Shown here: positions 44,165 through 53,571 of the stretch, piece by piece | How the letters are laid out: each line of letters begins with the position of its first letter | How positions within the stretch are numbered: the stretch's first letter is position 1 | Assembly (NCBI GenBank): GCA_964415065.1 | Contig: CAYPYX010000010.1 | Location: 5,429 to 69,428 of the forward strand | DNA: 64,000 nt | Direction of reading: 5' to 3' | DNA from: VMCP01 sp964415065 | GTDB lineage: Bacteria; Bacteroidota; Bacteroidia; NS11-12g; UBA955 | Program-made: the position numbers and the translations under genes | Notes under the pieces: model-generated | What the model saw: only the letters and a program-made list of their open reading frames with translations | What the model was told of the DNA's origin: nothing | Database searches by the model: none

Positions 44165-47100
44165 ATGAAATTCTTGTTTTGTGCACTATTTAGTTTAAGT
44201 ACTTTCAGTTTAAGTAATGCCCAAGTTAGGCAAGCTCCCACAACTAAATCCAAAACAAACTCTCAGAATATCCCCGAAAAAACAAAAAATAACCCTTCTC
44301 GAACAAATCAGTCAACTACTCAAAAAACCAGAATAAATCCAACCCAATCAATCATGCCTTTACTCGATGTCGAACGGCCAGTAAAAGGTTTACCTGTTGG
44401 GGAGGGTGTAGATGCCTTTGAAGTAGAAGGAGACGCTTTTGCAATTAGACAGCGTCAAGCAAAAGACTACAAACAATACGTAAATCCATTTATAGGTACT
44501 GGTGGGCATGGACATACTTTTCCTGGTGCTGTAGCGCCGTTCGGAATGGTGCAGCTAAGTCCTGATACTCGAAATGATGCTTCATGGGATGCTTGTGGCG
44601 GTTATTATTACAATGATTCAACTATTTTAGGATTCTCACACACCCATTTAAGTGGCACGGGTGTGTCGGATTTAGGAGATATATTGTTCCAGCCTACGGA
44701 TGGTCCGAAATTTGATCCCAAAGAATACAGAGAAGCCTATTTACATCGCGATGAAGTGGCAACGCCAGGTTATTACAGCGTGCGATACCGCAGAACACGT
44801 ATAAGAACTGAATTGACCGCATCAGATTACACCGGTATTCAGAGATATGAATTTTCCAATCCCAATGAAGCATGGGTGATTATAGATTTGGAACACCGCG
44901 ATCAACTTTTGTCTTTTTCCTTGGATTTAGAGAATTTTAAACCGGGTTCCGATATTGAAGACCAAGGAATTTATCGCATCAGAGGCCACAGACAAAGCAA
45001 GGCATGGGCAAATAATCAATGGGTCTTTTTTGTGACTGAATTTTCTCAACCTATATTGAAATTTCAATACAATGAAAATAAAACCAAATTAGCTTTGTGC
45101 TTTAGGAAATCGGTTATACCAAATATCGATAATAGCGATGGACGATTCCCTCAAATCCCGGAAAAGAAGTTTTTAGACATTCGAAGTAATTCAGCCTTTA
45201 CGTTAGAAGTAAGAACAACTATATCATTTACTTCTTTAGAAGGTGCTGAAAAAAATGAACAATTTACATTGAATCAGCTTAATGAAAAATTGATGCAATT
45301 TCGGGGACCAAAAGGTATGGGCGATGATATGTCGCCTTTTCAATTTGTGAAAGTAGAAAATAAAAACTGGTCGGAAGAATACATAAATATATTGGGGAAT
45401 TCCGGAAATGAGATTTCCAAAAGCGTATCGAATCAGAAGTTACCCATAAATTATTTCGAATTGATGAAAAAATCCACAGAAATCAATTGGAATAGTGAAT
45501 TGAGTAGAATTAAAGTGGATTTCAATTTGTATCAAAATGAAAACGGCTCGCTGCAAAATTTAGTTAATTTTTATACCGCTCTATATCACACATTTATTCA
45601 TCCTTCTTTAGCTTCAGATTGTGATGGGAATTATCGTGGTAGAGATCAGAAACTGCATACGGCAAGTCATCGTGTTTATCATGTGTTTTCGTTGTGGGAC
45701 ACCTACAGAACGCTGCATCCATTATTGACATTAGTTCAGCGTAAACGTACCCGGGAATTTGTACGTAGCATGTTGTTGCAATACAAAGACGGAGGGAAAT
45801 TACCAGTTTGGGAATTAGGGTCGTGTGAAACCAATTGTATGATTGGCTTTCACAGTGTGCCTGTGATCGCTGAAGCGCTGGCTAAAGGAATTGATCTACA
45901 ATTGGACGGTACGGATGGACTGACTGAAGAACTTTTAGTTAAGGCAATAATGGAAAGTAGCAACGGAAAGGAATTGTCGTATCAATATGCTATTCCCACA
46001 GCGCACGAATTATTAACCATTTATAATTTGAAATTAGGTTATATGGATGTACTCAAAGAAGCAGAATCGGTTTCAAAAACTTTAGAATACGCGTATGACG
46101 ATTTTTGCACTAGGAGAGTTTTAGAGTTATTAGACGGTTTTGAATCTTCTACGGGGGATGTGTATTCAGGAAAATATGATTCTTTAGTCCGCGAATTAAA
46201 GCGCCGAGAAAATCGCTGGATGAATTTATACGATTCAGAGAGTAAATCTTTTAGACCTAAGCATAATGGGCAGTTTTTAAGTCCTTTCCAACGCAATGAA
46301 GTCAATAATCATTACACGGAAGCAAATGCTTGGCAATATTCACTTGCGGTGCAGCACAATGTTTTGGGATTATTTCAAGTGTATGGTGGATACAACGGTT
46401 TTAAAACACATTTAGATACGTTGTTTTATGGCTCAAGTAAAACCTCCGGAAGGGAACAGGCGGACATTTCAGGTTTAATTGGACAATATGCACACGGAAA
46501 TGAACCCAGTCACCACATGACTTATCTTTACAACTATTTAAATCGAAAGGATCAGACTCAGAAAATTCTTTGGAATATTTATAGCAATTTCTATAAAAAC
46601 AGCCCAGACGGATTAATTGGAAATGAAGATTGTGGGCAAATGAGTGCTTGGTATGTAATGTCTGCTTTAGGAATATATCCGGTAGCACCTGGTACGAATC
46701 AGTATGAATTGGGATTGCCGTTGTTTCCCAGAGTACAATTATTTACAGAACAGGGTGATACTTTTACTTTTTCGAGGGATAAAGCCACGGAAAATGAATT
46801 GTGGTTTATGTACAACGGTTTGAACCCGATGCATTTTGAATTAAATACGGATGGTGATTTAGAGAAATATCTAAAGAAGTTTGAAAATAGTAGTCAAACA
46901 GTAAAGCAATTCACAGAAACAGAATTTTACAAGAAGAATAAGGAGGAGCTATTTTATCATTCTACTTACGTACCTAGAATTGGTTATCACTATTTAGAAA
47001 TATTTAAAGAGGTTAAGTTTAAACGGGTTAAAAGTATTTCACCGAATGCAGATGAAATTAGGGGTATAGAAAAACAATTTCATGAACTGATTTCGTTGAA

Positions 47101-48151
47101 TAGTGCCATTTCGAATATATCTGACGAAATAGCAATTCGGGCTGAAATAACATCCCCCAGAAAGGTAAAAAAAGGTGAGCGTTATACCGTTGACATCAAG
47201 CCAGTTGATATGCTGAACGCAGTCAATATGACGGATAGATTAAATGGTGGTATGGAGCGGGGTATTAATTTAGGTACTGAGCAAAAAAAGAGTTTAGATG
47301 GTGTTGAGTTAAATCAGTCTAGAATGGGATTGCATGTTTTTGTCCGATTAATGAATGAATCTATTAATAATCATTCTTCATTTTCTGGAAGAACATTGCC
47401 TGGACAATTTACACAGATATATGTATTGTCTTTATCTGATACTGCGGTGCGTTTGAATTTAACGGGTCCTGCGTTGATTTGGGCTGCGTATGGAGATACG
47501 GCAGTGAATTCGATAACGAGATTAAATTATACTGCCAGTTATGTGTATGAACAGCCAAATAATTACGAGGTGATTTCGATTACTGGGAAATACAATCCTC
47601 AATATTCGGGAGGTGGGGATCAGGCGTTAATTGATGGTGTTTTGGGAAGTGAAGAATGGCGAGCAGGAGGATGGCAAGGGTATCAAAGTCAGGACTTTGA
47701 ATGTGTGATTGATTTAAAAGAATTAACCGAAATTAAGTATTTGGGAATTCGTTTTCTTGCCGATCAACGAGCATGGATATTCGAACCTAAAGACGTCGAA
47801 TTTTATTATTCTGAAGACGGAAAAGAGTATAAATTGTTCAATAGGTTTGATTTTAGAGGTCTGATTAGGGAAGAAACAGTGATTGTTCCTTTAGTTTTGG
47901 GAAAGGGTGATGCCTCAGGCTTACGGCAACAACCTGATTCCAGCGTGAATGGATTTTCTGGAGGGATTAAGTTGTCCAAAAAGAAAAGGCACAAACATAA
48001 AGATCAAAAGATCACGGCTCGATATATAAAGGTTAAGGCAAAGAATTTCGGCAAATTACCCCCTAGGCATCCAGGTTATGAATACAATGGTGAAGCGTTT
48101 ATTTTCGTGGATGAGATTCTAATTAACCCAGAGGTAATGGAATTGTTGTAA
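44165..48151 (+). CDS. GH92 alpha-mannosidase with C-terminal F5/8 type C domain
   Basis: About 1,328 residues from MKFLFCALFSL. Signal peptide ends FSLSNAQ. A Ser/Thr/Asn-rich linker precedes the GH92 domain (from about residue 100): YVNPFIGTGGHGHTFPGAVA, GYYYNDSTILGFSHTHLSGT, WDTYRTLHPLL, GNEPSHHMTYLYNY and GNEDCGQMSAWYVMSALGIY. These enzymes remove alpha-mannose with calcium from N-glycans or mannan. The last 170 residues look like a discoidin (F5/8C) carbohydrate-binding domain. Without a T9SS domain it is probably periplasmic. Its 3' end overlaps the convergent gene by 29 bases. Confidence 0.9.
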   Translation: MKFLFCALFSLSTFSLSNAQVRQAPTTKSKTNSQNIPEKTKNNPSRTNQSTTQKTRINPTQSIMPLLDVERPVKGLPVGEGVDAFEVEGDAFAIRQRQAKDYKQYVNPFIGTGGHGHTFPGAVAPFGMVQLSPDTRNDASWDACGGYYYNDSTILGFSHTHLSGTGVSDLGDILFQPTDGPKFDPKEYREAYLHRDEVATPGYYSVRYRRTRIRTELTASDYTGIQRYEFSNPNEAWVIIDLEHRDQLLSFSLDLENFKPGSDIEDQGIYRIRGHRQSKAWANNQWVFFVTEFSQPILKFQYNENKTKLALCFRKSVIPNIDNSDGRFPQIPEKKFLDIRSNSAFTLEVRTTISFTSLEGAEKNEQFTLNQLNEKLMQFRGPKGMGDDMSPFQFVKVENKNWSEEYINILGNSGNEISKSVSNQKLPINYFELMKKSTEINWNSELSRIKVDFNLYQNENGSLQNLVNFYTALYHTFIHPSLASDCDGNYRGRDQKLHTASHRVYHVFSLWDTYRTLHPLLTLVQRKRTREFVRSMLLQYKDGGKLPVWELGSCETNCMIGFHSVPVIAEALAKGIDLQLDGTDGLTEELLVKAIMESSNGKELSYQYAIPTAHELLTIYNLKLGYMDVLKEAESVSKTLEYAYDDFCTRRVLELLDGFESSTGDVYSGKYDSLVRELKRRENRWMNLYDSESKSFRPKHNGQFLSPFQRNEVNNHYTEANAWQYSLAVQHNVLGLFQVYGGYNGFKTHLDTLFYGSSKTSGREQADISGLIGQYAHGNEPSHHMTYLYNYLNRKDQTQKILWNIYSNFYKNSPDGLIGNEDCGQMSAWYVMSALGIYPVAPGTNQYELGLPLFPRVQLFTEQGDTFTFSRDKATENELWFMYNGLNPMHFELNTDGDLEKYLKKFENSSQTVKQFTETEFYKKNKEELFYHSTYVPRIGYHYLEIFKEVKFKRVKSISPNADEIRGIEKQFHELISLNSAISNISDEIAIRAEITSPRKVKKGERYTVDIKPVDMLNAVNMTDRLNGGMERGINLGTEQKKSLDGVELNQSRMGLHVFVRLMNESINNHSSFSGRTLPGQFTQIYVLSLSDTAVRLNLTGPALIWAAYGDTAVNSITRLNYTASYVYEQPNNYEVISITGKYNPQYSGGGDQALIDGVLGSEEWRAGGWQGYQSQDFECVIDLKELTEIKYLGIRFLADQRAWIFEPKDVEFYYSEDGKEYKLFNRFDFRGLIREETVIVPLVLGKGDASGLRQQPDSSVNGFSGGIKLSKKKRHKHKDQKITARYIKVKAKNFGKLPPRHPGYEYNGEAFIFVDEILINPEVMELL

Positions 48152-48887
48152 CATACATTCCTTTGTCGCGTATCTTGGCAATTCTCATGTGAATCCAGTA
48201 AAAGGCGGCAAAATGGAGTAATACGGCAAATTCCAAGCCCAAAATATACCAAGGCCACTCGCCGATGATAAACGGGTTTTGTGCATCTGGTTTTTGAGCA
48301 ATGAACATGTAATTTGAGTTTAACAAGTAGTTAATTAATCCAATTATTGGTAAGGTTAATTGTGTGTAACCCATAACTTTTAGCCAAGAGTGTTTACGCG
48401 GTGTGAAATTGAGACGGTAAGTAGCGTAAATACCTGTAATAATCACACCAGCGTGAGCTATTCCGTATTCCCAATGATTATAAATAGATGCACCATCGGT
48501 TATTTCAGGAGTTAAAAATGAGTGAATAGCGCCAGCTGACCAGAAAATGAGGAATTCATACGCCCATTGTTTTTTATTTAGTAATACAATAACACTAAGA
48601 ATAGTTGAAAATGAACATAAGTGTAAGGGAAGGTGTACTTCTTTTTGCCAAATACCTGAGTAAAGGGCGTAAATCTGATTAAATATAAAATTAGAAATTA
48701 GAATTCCTGCGAGGATAGGGGTTATGATTTTTTTAGATTTTTCTGTTTTGGAAAAATACAATATTACAGCGGTACCTAGAATTAAGCCAATGTTAAGATA
48801 AATCCATGCTGGGGAACCTATTGCAATTGTATGGTGAAGTGCATTTCTGTCCATGAGTCTGAATATGAGTAAATTAAAGTTGGGCAA
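48123..48887 (-). CDS. TIGR02206/YwaF-family membrane protein
   Basis: A 254-residue polytopic protein with about seven helices. The LPLHLCSFSTILSVIVLL region and FWSAGAIHSFLTPEITDG are the family marks; function is unknown. Its stop region overlaps the end of the GH92 mannosidase gene by 29 bases, so the two transcripts are antisense there. Confidence 0.8.
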   Translation of the reverse strand: MPNFNLLIFRLMDRNALHHTIAIGSPAWIYLNIGLILGTAVILYFSKTEKSKKIITPILAGILISNFIFNQIYALYSGIWQKEVHLPLHLCSFSTILSVIVLLNKKQWAYEFLIFWSAGAIHSFLTPEITDGASIYNHWEYGIAHAGVIITGIYATYRLNFTPRKHSWLKVMGYTQLTLPIIGLINYLLNSNYMFIAQKPDAQNPFIIGEWPWYILGLEFAVLLHFAAFYWIHMRIAKIRDKGMYVTTIPLPLG

Positions 48888-49110
48888 TATAGTAAAAATG
48901 AATTTAAATTCAAGTGGCGCAAAATAATTTCTAAATGAATATGCAATGGTAAACCCAGTTGAATTATATGAGCTATTGACCCATAATCAGAAAAATAGAG
49001 GATATATGCATCAATTTAGCATATTAACATTCTGTATAATTGGTAGTTTAGGTTCAAGGATAATGAAACTTTGAATAATACACCATACATTTCCGATCGA
49101 TTTAAATGAC

Positions 49111-49137
49111 AAAAAAAGGCCACCTTTCGGGTGGCCT
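49111..49137 (-). terminator. Intrinsic terminator after small sorting-signal protein
   Basis: AGGCCACC, five-base loop, GGTGGCCT; T-run follows on the minus strand. Same sequence family as 34.75 and 53.02 kb. Confidence 0.88.
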
Positions 49138-49160
49138 CTATACAATTTGAATTAATTTTA

Positions 49161-49340
49161 TTATTTGTTTTTGTTCTTCAAACGGTAAACACCATAAGCA
49201 ATGGCTGAACCTACTACAGAAACAATACCACCATCTACAGGAACCTGCAAATCTGGATCATCAGGAACACCTTGTGCGAAAACGGCTTTAGTTGAAATGG
49301 CAAGTGCTACAAGGAGGAAAAGTTTAAAATTCTTTTTCAT
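49161..49340 (-). CDS. 59-residue exported protein with PID-CTERM-like sorting tail
   Basis: Starts MKKNFKLFLLVALAIS; a signal peptide ends near KAVFAQ (residue 23). The mature part is only 36 residues: GVPDDPDLQVPVDGGIVSVV, continuing into a hydrophobic helix (GSAIAYGVYRL) and a basic end (KNKNK). A Pro-x-Asp-Gly-Gly motif, then a transmembrane segment and a basic cluster is the architecture of exosortase-type CTERM signals, close to the Bacteroidota PID-CTERM group as I remember it. Encoded 36 bases downstream of the 936-residue T9SS protein. Function is unknown; processing by XrtF (5 kb away) is a hypothesis. Confidence 0.65.
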   Translation of the reverse strand: MKKNFKLFLLVALAISTKAVFAQGVPDDPDLQVPVDGGIVSVVGSAIAYGVYRLKNKNK

Positions 49341-49376
49341 AATGCGAATATAATTATTTTTTTATTGTTTTACAAA

Positions 49377-52187
49377 TTATTTGATTTGGATCATTTTGGT
49401 GCTAACGCCAAGATTAGTATTAAGTTGAATCAAATAGATTCCCGGAGTTAAGTTAGTTGCGTCAATCGAATTGTTCATATTCATTTTGCCTTTAGAAATA
49501 ATCTTTCCGTCAATTCCAAGAATTAAATAGTTTGAAATACTCATACTTCCATTCGTTGCAACTTGAATATTCCCATCGATACTGGGGTTAGGGTAAAGAA
49601 CAACTTGTTCTTGCCAGTTTGTAGTTGTAGTGCTTGCGCTTTTATCTATTCCAGTGAAGATTAAGTCAAATCGGGTTGATGTGTTTGCACCCGTTTCAGC
49701 AATAGAGTAATTATAAATAAAGTTGTCAGTTACTGTATTCAGCTTGCCTGTGTGCTTATCTAAAAGTTGAACGGTATAGTTAGAATTTCCTGAAGAGCAA
49801 TAATTAAAAACTAAACGAAGGTTTTTGGATCCGTCTTTAGGGTAAGCCACTTTTAAAGCTTGAGTATATGTTTGACCAACAGAAGCAAGTTTTGCTTTTC
49901 TATCGATTGAATACCAATTGCCATTACTTGAAATGGATCCAATTCCTAAATAACCAGCATAAAACTTAGGAACATCAGCAAAATCATCTCCATTGGTAAT
50001 ATCTGATTGTTCCAAATCAAATTTCATTTCAAATCCGTCTTGTTCAACAGCAGAGTCTTCTTGATAACGCATTTGGATTTTTAATTCATCACATGAAATT
50101 TCATTTAATTCTTGAACACCAAAATGCTTTGTAATAGAACGCGAATAAGGAGTTTTTATATCTTCTGTGAAGGACAAAGTTGCATTGTTGTTTCTAGCGA
50201 AAACGAAGAACGCTGAGCCAGGAGCAGCAAATCGAGCGCGGCCTGAAGCACCATTGGTGTTACCCGTGAAATGAGCCGCACCACTACGACCTGGAGTACC
50301 TGCAGATGAGCTGTCCCAAGTGTTATATGTTTTGGAAATAGCATCGTAAAAATAGAAACGAGGATAAATGGAGTTTTTATTAGTTCCTGATTCGTACAAA
50401 GCTCTTAAATTAATGGTTGATGGATATGGATTTCCGACTAAATTAGCTCCATTTAACGAAGTGTTAGCACCAGATGTTAGATTAAGAGTTACCGATGTGT
50501 TTCCAGTATGTAATTGACCTTTGAAGTCAATTGGTGTTGAGTTGGCTGCAATAGAGGTATCACCTAGTCCCCAATCTGCATTTTTAGTTCCGCGATAGAA
50601 AATTAAAGCACCTTGACCTAAGGACAACGTATTACCTGAAGTGGTAGATTTAACTGAACTCCAGTTTTGAGTAGACTGATTCCAAAGGAATACAGATGAT
50701 TTACAATATGAGCACTTAGTTGTGAATGAGTCTTGATTGTCACCCAAATCGTCAACGTTTCCTGTTAAATGGATGTTGTCTGCAAACTGTGATAAACGGG
50801 TACCGTTGGCCAATGGAATTCCATAAGCTCTGTAGGCTCTTCTCGTCGAATTGTAAATTTCAAATAAAACTCCACCAGTAATTGAACTTGTTGAAGGTAA
50901 AGCAGCTAATTGTCCATAAGCATTTGTAATAGCTTTTTCTGCCCATTTGAACTGCAAATTAGGAATCCAACTATTGAACTGAGCTTCTGAGTTCCCAGCT
51001 GGAGAATTTGAAACTAATGTAGTGTTTGGGTTGATTTTTAAAACTGAAAACAACGGTAAAGTGCGATTTAAAGTAAAGGTGCTAACTGTTGAACCAACAC
51101 CATTTCCAATTTCAACATTCATCAATGAATCGATATATAAAATTCCACCTGTACCATTTAGAGATTGTGCTCTTCCATCCAGATATAATGTGTTGGTTGC
51201 AGATGGTTTGAATGATAAGGATCCACCTACCGTGTGAATATTGCCACTTAATCGATGTGTTCCACTACCAATAAATTCTACAATACCGTTAGAAGTAGTT
51301 ACGCGGCCATTCATGTCAAGCGTATTTGTTCCTGCTACATTGATGGATAGTTTTGAAGATGAAATTCCGTTTTGACTTGCAGAAGGACCAGAAAAGCGAG
51401 CGAAAGAATTGGTATCCAATATGAAATCATGTCCATCCAAATTCGATCCAGTAGCACCAATTTGCCAATTGGCAGCATTGGTAGTACATTTAAAATCTAC
51501 GTGGTTGTAGGGTTTAATGATGAATTGTCCAATTTGTTCGGTTACACCCGATATATCAATGGTGGTTTTCTGGATATTGGTGAAATCCCCCAAGTCTACC
51601 AATAAAATATCATCCACTGCCGGAGTAGTTCTTACTGGACTCCAGTTGTTGTCTCTATCATATGTAGAATCCACCCCAGATGTTCCCACCCAGGTGTAAA
51701 CACCTTTATTTGTAACTTGTATTGAAGCATTGATGGTAAAGGATGGCGTAAAAGAAGAACAGTTACCCCCAACTCCAATATACACCGAAGTGGTAAAAGT
51801 ACCTGTTGATGTTGGCACGAATCTTAATTTTACAGTTTCAGTCGTTCTCGCACCGCCGTTGTGAGGGACCTGAGCTGCTCTACAAAATTTTTGCCATCCA
51901 TTAGATCCAGAAGAACCAAATAGTACTTCCCATCCTGTATTACCTGAAGATTCAGAAAATAACAATTTATCATTCCCAGAAAAATTTTCATAAGTTACTA
52001 AAATGGTTTTCTCAATGGTTGTGCCAGCAGTTGTGGATGTAATCCACTCCAAGCCGTAGGTATTGTTAGCTGTGGCAGATGTGGCGCCGTTAGCTACAAC
52101 ACTTACAATGTTGCCCGCTTTTGAAAACGTGAATGCACAAAGCACCAAAAGTGTAGAAGCTAACTGCTTGAAAAATTTATGTTTCAT
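49377..52187 (-). CDS. T9SS type A sorting domain-containing surface protein
   Basis: A 936-residue secreted protein. Signal peptide ends FTFSKAGN. A beta-rich body contains repeats of strand-turn patterns (about residues 170-400) and a region with CSYCKS. The C-terminal 80 residues are a clear type A sorting domain: VVLYPNPSIDGNIQVA, YLILGIDGKIISKG and ATNLTPGIYLIQLNT, ending KMIQIK. Thus exported and anchored through T9SS. Its function is unknown. The small sorting-signal gene follows immediately and probably shares its transcript. Confidence 0.85.
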   Translation of the reverse strand: MKHKFFKQLASTLLVLCAFTFSKAGNIVSVVANGATSATANNTYGLEWITSTTAGTTIEKTILVTYENFSGNDKLLFSESSGNTGWEVLFGSSGSNGWQKFCRAAQVPHNGGARTTETVKLRFVPTSTGTFTTSVYIGVGGNCSSFTPSFTINASIQVTNKGVYTWVGTSGVDSTYDRDNNWSPVRTTPAVDDILLVDLGDFTNIQKTTIDISGVTEQIGQFIIKPYNHVDFKCTTNAANWQIGATGSNLDGHDFILDTNSFARFSGPSASQNGISSSKLSINVAGTNTLDMNGRVTTSNGIVEFIGSGTHRLSGNIHTVGGSLSFKPSATNTLYLDGRAQSLNGTGGILYIDSLMNVEIGNGVGSTVSTFTLNRTLPLFSVLKINPNTTLVSNSPAGNSEAQFNSWIPNLQFKWAEKAITNAYGQLAALPSTSSITGGVLFEIYNSTRRAYRAYGIPLANGTRLSQFADNIHLTGNVDDLGDNQDSFTTKCSYCKSSVFLWNQSTQNWSSVKSTTSGNTLSLGQGALIFYRGTKNADWGLGDTSIAANSTPIDFKGQLHTGNTSVTLNLTSGANTSLNGANLVGNPYPSTINLRALYESGTNKNSIYPRFYFYDAISKTYNTWDSSSAGTPGRSGAAHFTGNTNGASGRARFAAPGSAFFVFARNNNATLSFTEDIKTPYSRSITKHFGVQELNEISCDELKIQMRYQEDSAVEQDGFEMKFDLEQSDITNGDDFADVPKFYAGYLGIGSISSNGNWYSIDRKAKLASVGQTYTQALKVAYPKDGSKNLRLVFNYCSSGNSNYTVQLLDKHTGKLNTVTDNFIYNYSIAETGANTSTRFDLIFTGIDKSASTTTTNWQEQVVLYPNPSIDGNIQVATNGSMSISNYLILGIDGKIISKGKMNMNNSIDATNLTPGIYLIQLNTNLGVSTKMIQIK

Positions 52188-52435
52188 AGATTTGAAGATT
52201 CTAAGTAGGGTTTAAATCAAATACAAAAATAGTATGATTTTGTTAATTTCATGGTCGATTTTGAGATTACTTATGTTTTAATTGTCACATTGTGTCATAT
52301 GTATAAGATTCATGTACTTGGGTTAAAATTTCTTCATGATTTCAATGAGTTAGGATTTAGCAAATTGAAAGATCAAAAAATAATGGTTACAAAGAATGTT
52401 ACATCTCGGATTCTAATGTAGTCCTTAAGTTCAGA

Positions 52436-52792
52436 TTAATTGACACTGTTCAAATTCTCCCAAAATTCAACGGCTCTTCTTGTATGGGGAATTACAATTG
52501 TGCCACCTACAATATTTGCTACAGCTAAAATTTCAAATAGTTCCTCCGTTGATGTATGTTGTTCATAACATTTTTCTAAATGATATTTTACGCAGTCATC
52601 ACAGCGTAGGACCAAAGAAGCAACCAATCCCAACATTTCTTTTGTTTTTACATCTAAAGCGCCCGGAGAATAGGTTTGAGTATCTAGGTTGAAAAGTCTT
52701 TTCAAAACCAGATTGTCTGAATTGAGAATTTTCTCATTCATTTTCGCTCGATATTCATTGAATTCAGTTACAGCAGCATTTTTGTTTGTCAT
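52436..52792 (-). CDS. Carboxymuconolactone decarboxylase/AhpD-like protein
   Basis: 118 residues from MTNKNAAVTEFNEY. The AhpD-type redox motif RCDDCVKYHLEKC has a CxxC with a nearby His; DVKTKEMLGLVASLVLR and VGGTIVIPHTRRAVEF complete the family pattern. Such proteins act as disulfide-relay or alkylhydroperoxidase-like enzymes rather than in aromatic degradation. No operon partner; the start 12 codons upstream overlaps non-conserved sequence. Confidence 0.82.
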   Translation of the reverse strand: MTNKNAAVTEFNEYRAKMNEKILNSDNLVLKRLFNLDTQTYSPGALDVKTKEMLGLVASLVLRCDDCVKYHLEKCYEQHTSTEELFEILAVANIVGGTIVIPHTRRAVEFWENLNSVN

Positions 52793-52853
52793 GTTCTTGG
52801 GATGGTTATTTTGTTTATTGAGATACAAATTAAAAAAATATTTTCAATTTTTC

Positions 52854-52883
52854 TTGGAAGATAAAAGGAATATCGTATTTTTG
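52854..52883 (+). promoter_or_regulatory. Consensus promoter of tRNA-Phe
   Basis: TTG (52854-52856), a 19-base spacer, and TATTTTTG (52876-52883): an exact match to the Bacteroidota housekeeping consensus. The tRNA begins 55 bases after the -7 box. Confidence 0.75.
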
Positions 52884-52938
52884 CAGTCCCGTTTAAGAAT
52901 ACACATTGATTTATTAATGCGTATACATTAAGCAAAAA

Positions 52939-53011
52939 GGTATCGTAGCTCAGTTGGTAGAGCAAAGGACTGAAAATCCTTGTGTCGGCGGTTCGATTCC
53001 GTCCGATACCA
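52939..53011 (+). tRNA. tRNA-Phe (anticodon GAA)
   Basis: 73 bases. Acceptor stem GGTATCG/CGATACC with discriminator A; D-arm AGCTCAGTTGGTAGAGC; anticodon stem AAGGA/TCCTT with loop CTGAAAA, anticodon GAA; T-arm GGTTCGATTCC. The CCA end is not encoded. A terminator follows directly. Confidence 0.97.
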
Positions 53012-53018
53012 CAAAAAG

Positions 53019-53042
53019 GCCACCCATGAGGTGGCTTTTTTT
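53019..53042 (+). terminator. Intrinsic terminator of tRNA-Phe
   Basis: GCCACC, loop CATGA, GGTGGC and seven T bases. Same motif family as the 34.75 and 49.1 kb terminators. Confidence 0.93.
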
Positions 53043-53077
53043 ATGTCCTTTTCGAATGTTTTGTATAACTTTGATTG

Positions 53078-53515
53078 ATGTCTGAAAATAAAATTTATCC
53101 TTGCTTATGGTTTAATCAACAGGCTAGAGCAGCAGCGGATTGGTATGTTGCGATTTTTGAAGAATCTAAAATAGTAACAGATAATGGCCTGGTAGTGATA
53201 TTTGAAATTAGAGGAACAAAAATTATGGCCCTGAACGGAGGTCCAGAATTTCAATTCAATGAATCCATTTCAATGGTGGTGAATTGTGAAAACCAAGAGG
53301 AAGTAGATAAATACTGGTATGCCCTTATTTCCAATGGTGGGATAGAAAGTCAGTGTGGTTGGTTGAAAGACAAGTTTGGGGTTTCTTGGCAAATTGTCCC
53401 AAAGGAATTAGGGGAATGGATAGGAAATCCCGATCCAGAAGTTCGAAACTATGCAATTTCGTCTCTAATGAAGATGAAAAGGATAATTATTGAAGATTTA
53501 AAGTATTCTGGTTAG
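53078..53515 (+). CDS. VOC-fold protein (PhnB/3-demethylubiquinone methyltransferase-like)
   Basis: 145 residues from MSENKIYPCLWF. A glyoxalase-fold (vicinal oxygen chelate) protein of the PhnB-like group; the motif ARAAADWYVAIFEESKIV and KDKFGVSWQIVPKELGEWI are typical. Name is misleading: methyltransferase activity has not been shown. Cytosolic, stands alone. Confidence 0.82.
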   Translation: MSENKIYPCLWFNQQARAAADWYVAIFEESKIVTDNGLVVIFEIRGTKIMALNGGPEFQFNESISMVVNCENQEEVDKYWYALISNGGIESQCGWLKDKFGVSWQIVPKELGEWIGNPDPEVRNYAISSLMKMKRIIIEDLKYSG

Positions 53516-53529
53516 CATCAAACGTTTTT

Positions 53530-53569
53530 GTTATACCGCAGTTGGAATTGTTATACTGCAGTTGGAATT
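53530..53569 (+). repeat. Two-copy 20-bp tandem repeat
   Basis: GTTATACCGCAGTTGGAATT and GTTATACTGCAGTTGGAATT, one base different, head to tail. Lies between convergent genes, with no clear hairpin. Confidence 0.85.
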
Positions 53570-53571
53570 AT

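Noticed and set aside
52436..52792. Part of the aromatic degradation pathway, from the carboxymuconolactone decarboxylase name
   Set aside because: The CxxC-His motif is that of AhpD-like redox proteins, and the gene is 9 kb from the meta-cleavage genes with no beta-ketoadipate genes nearby.
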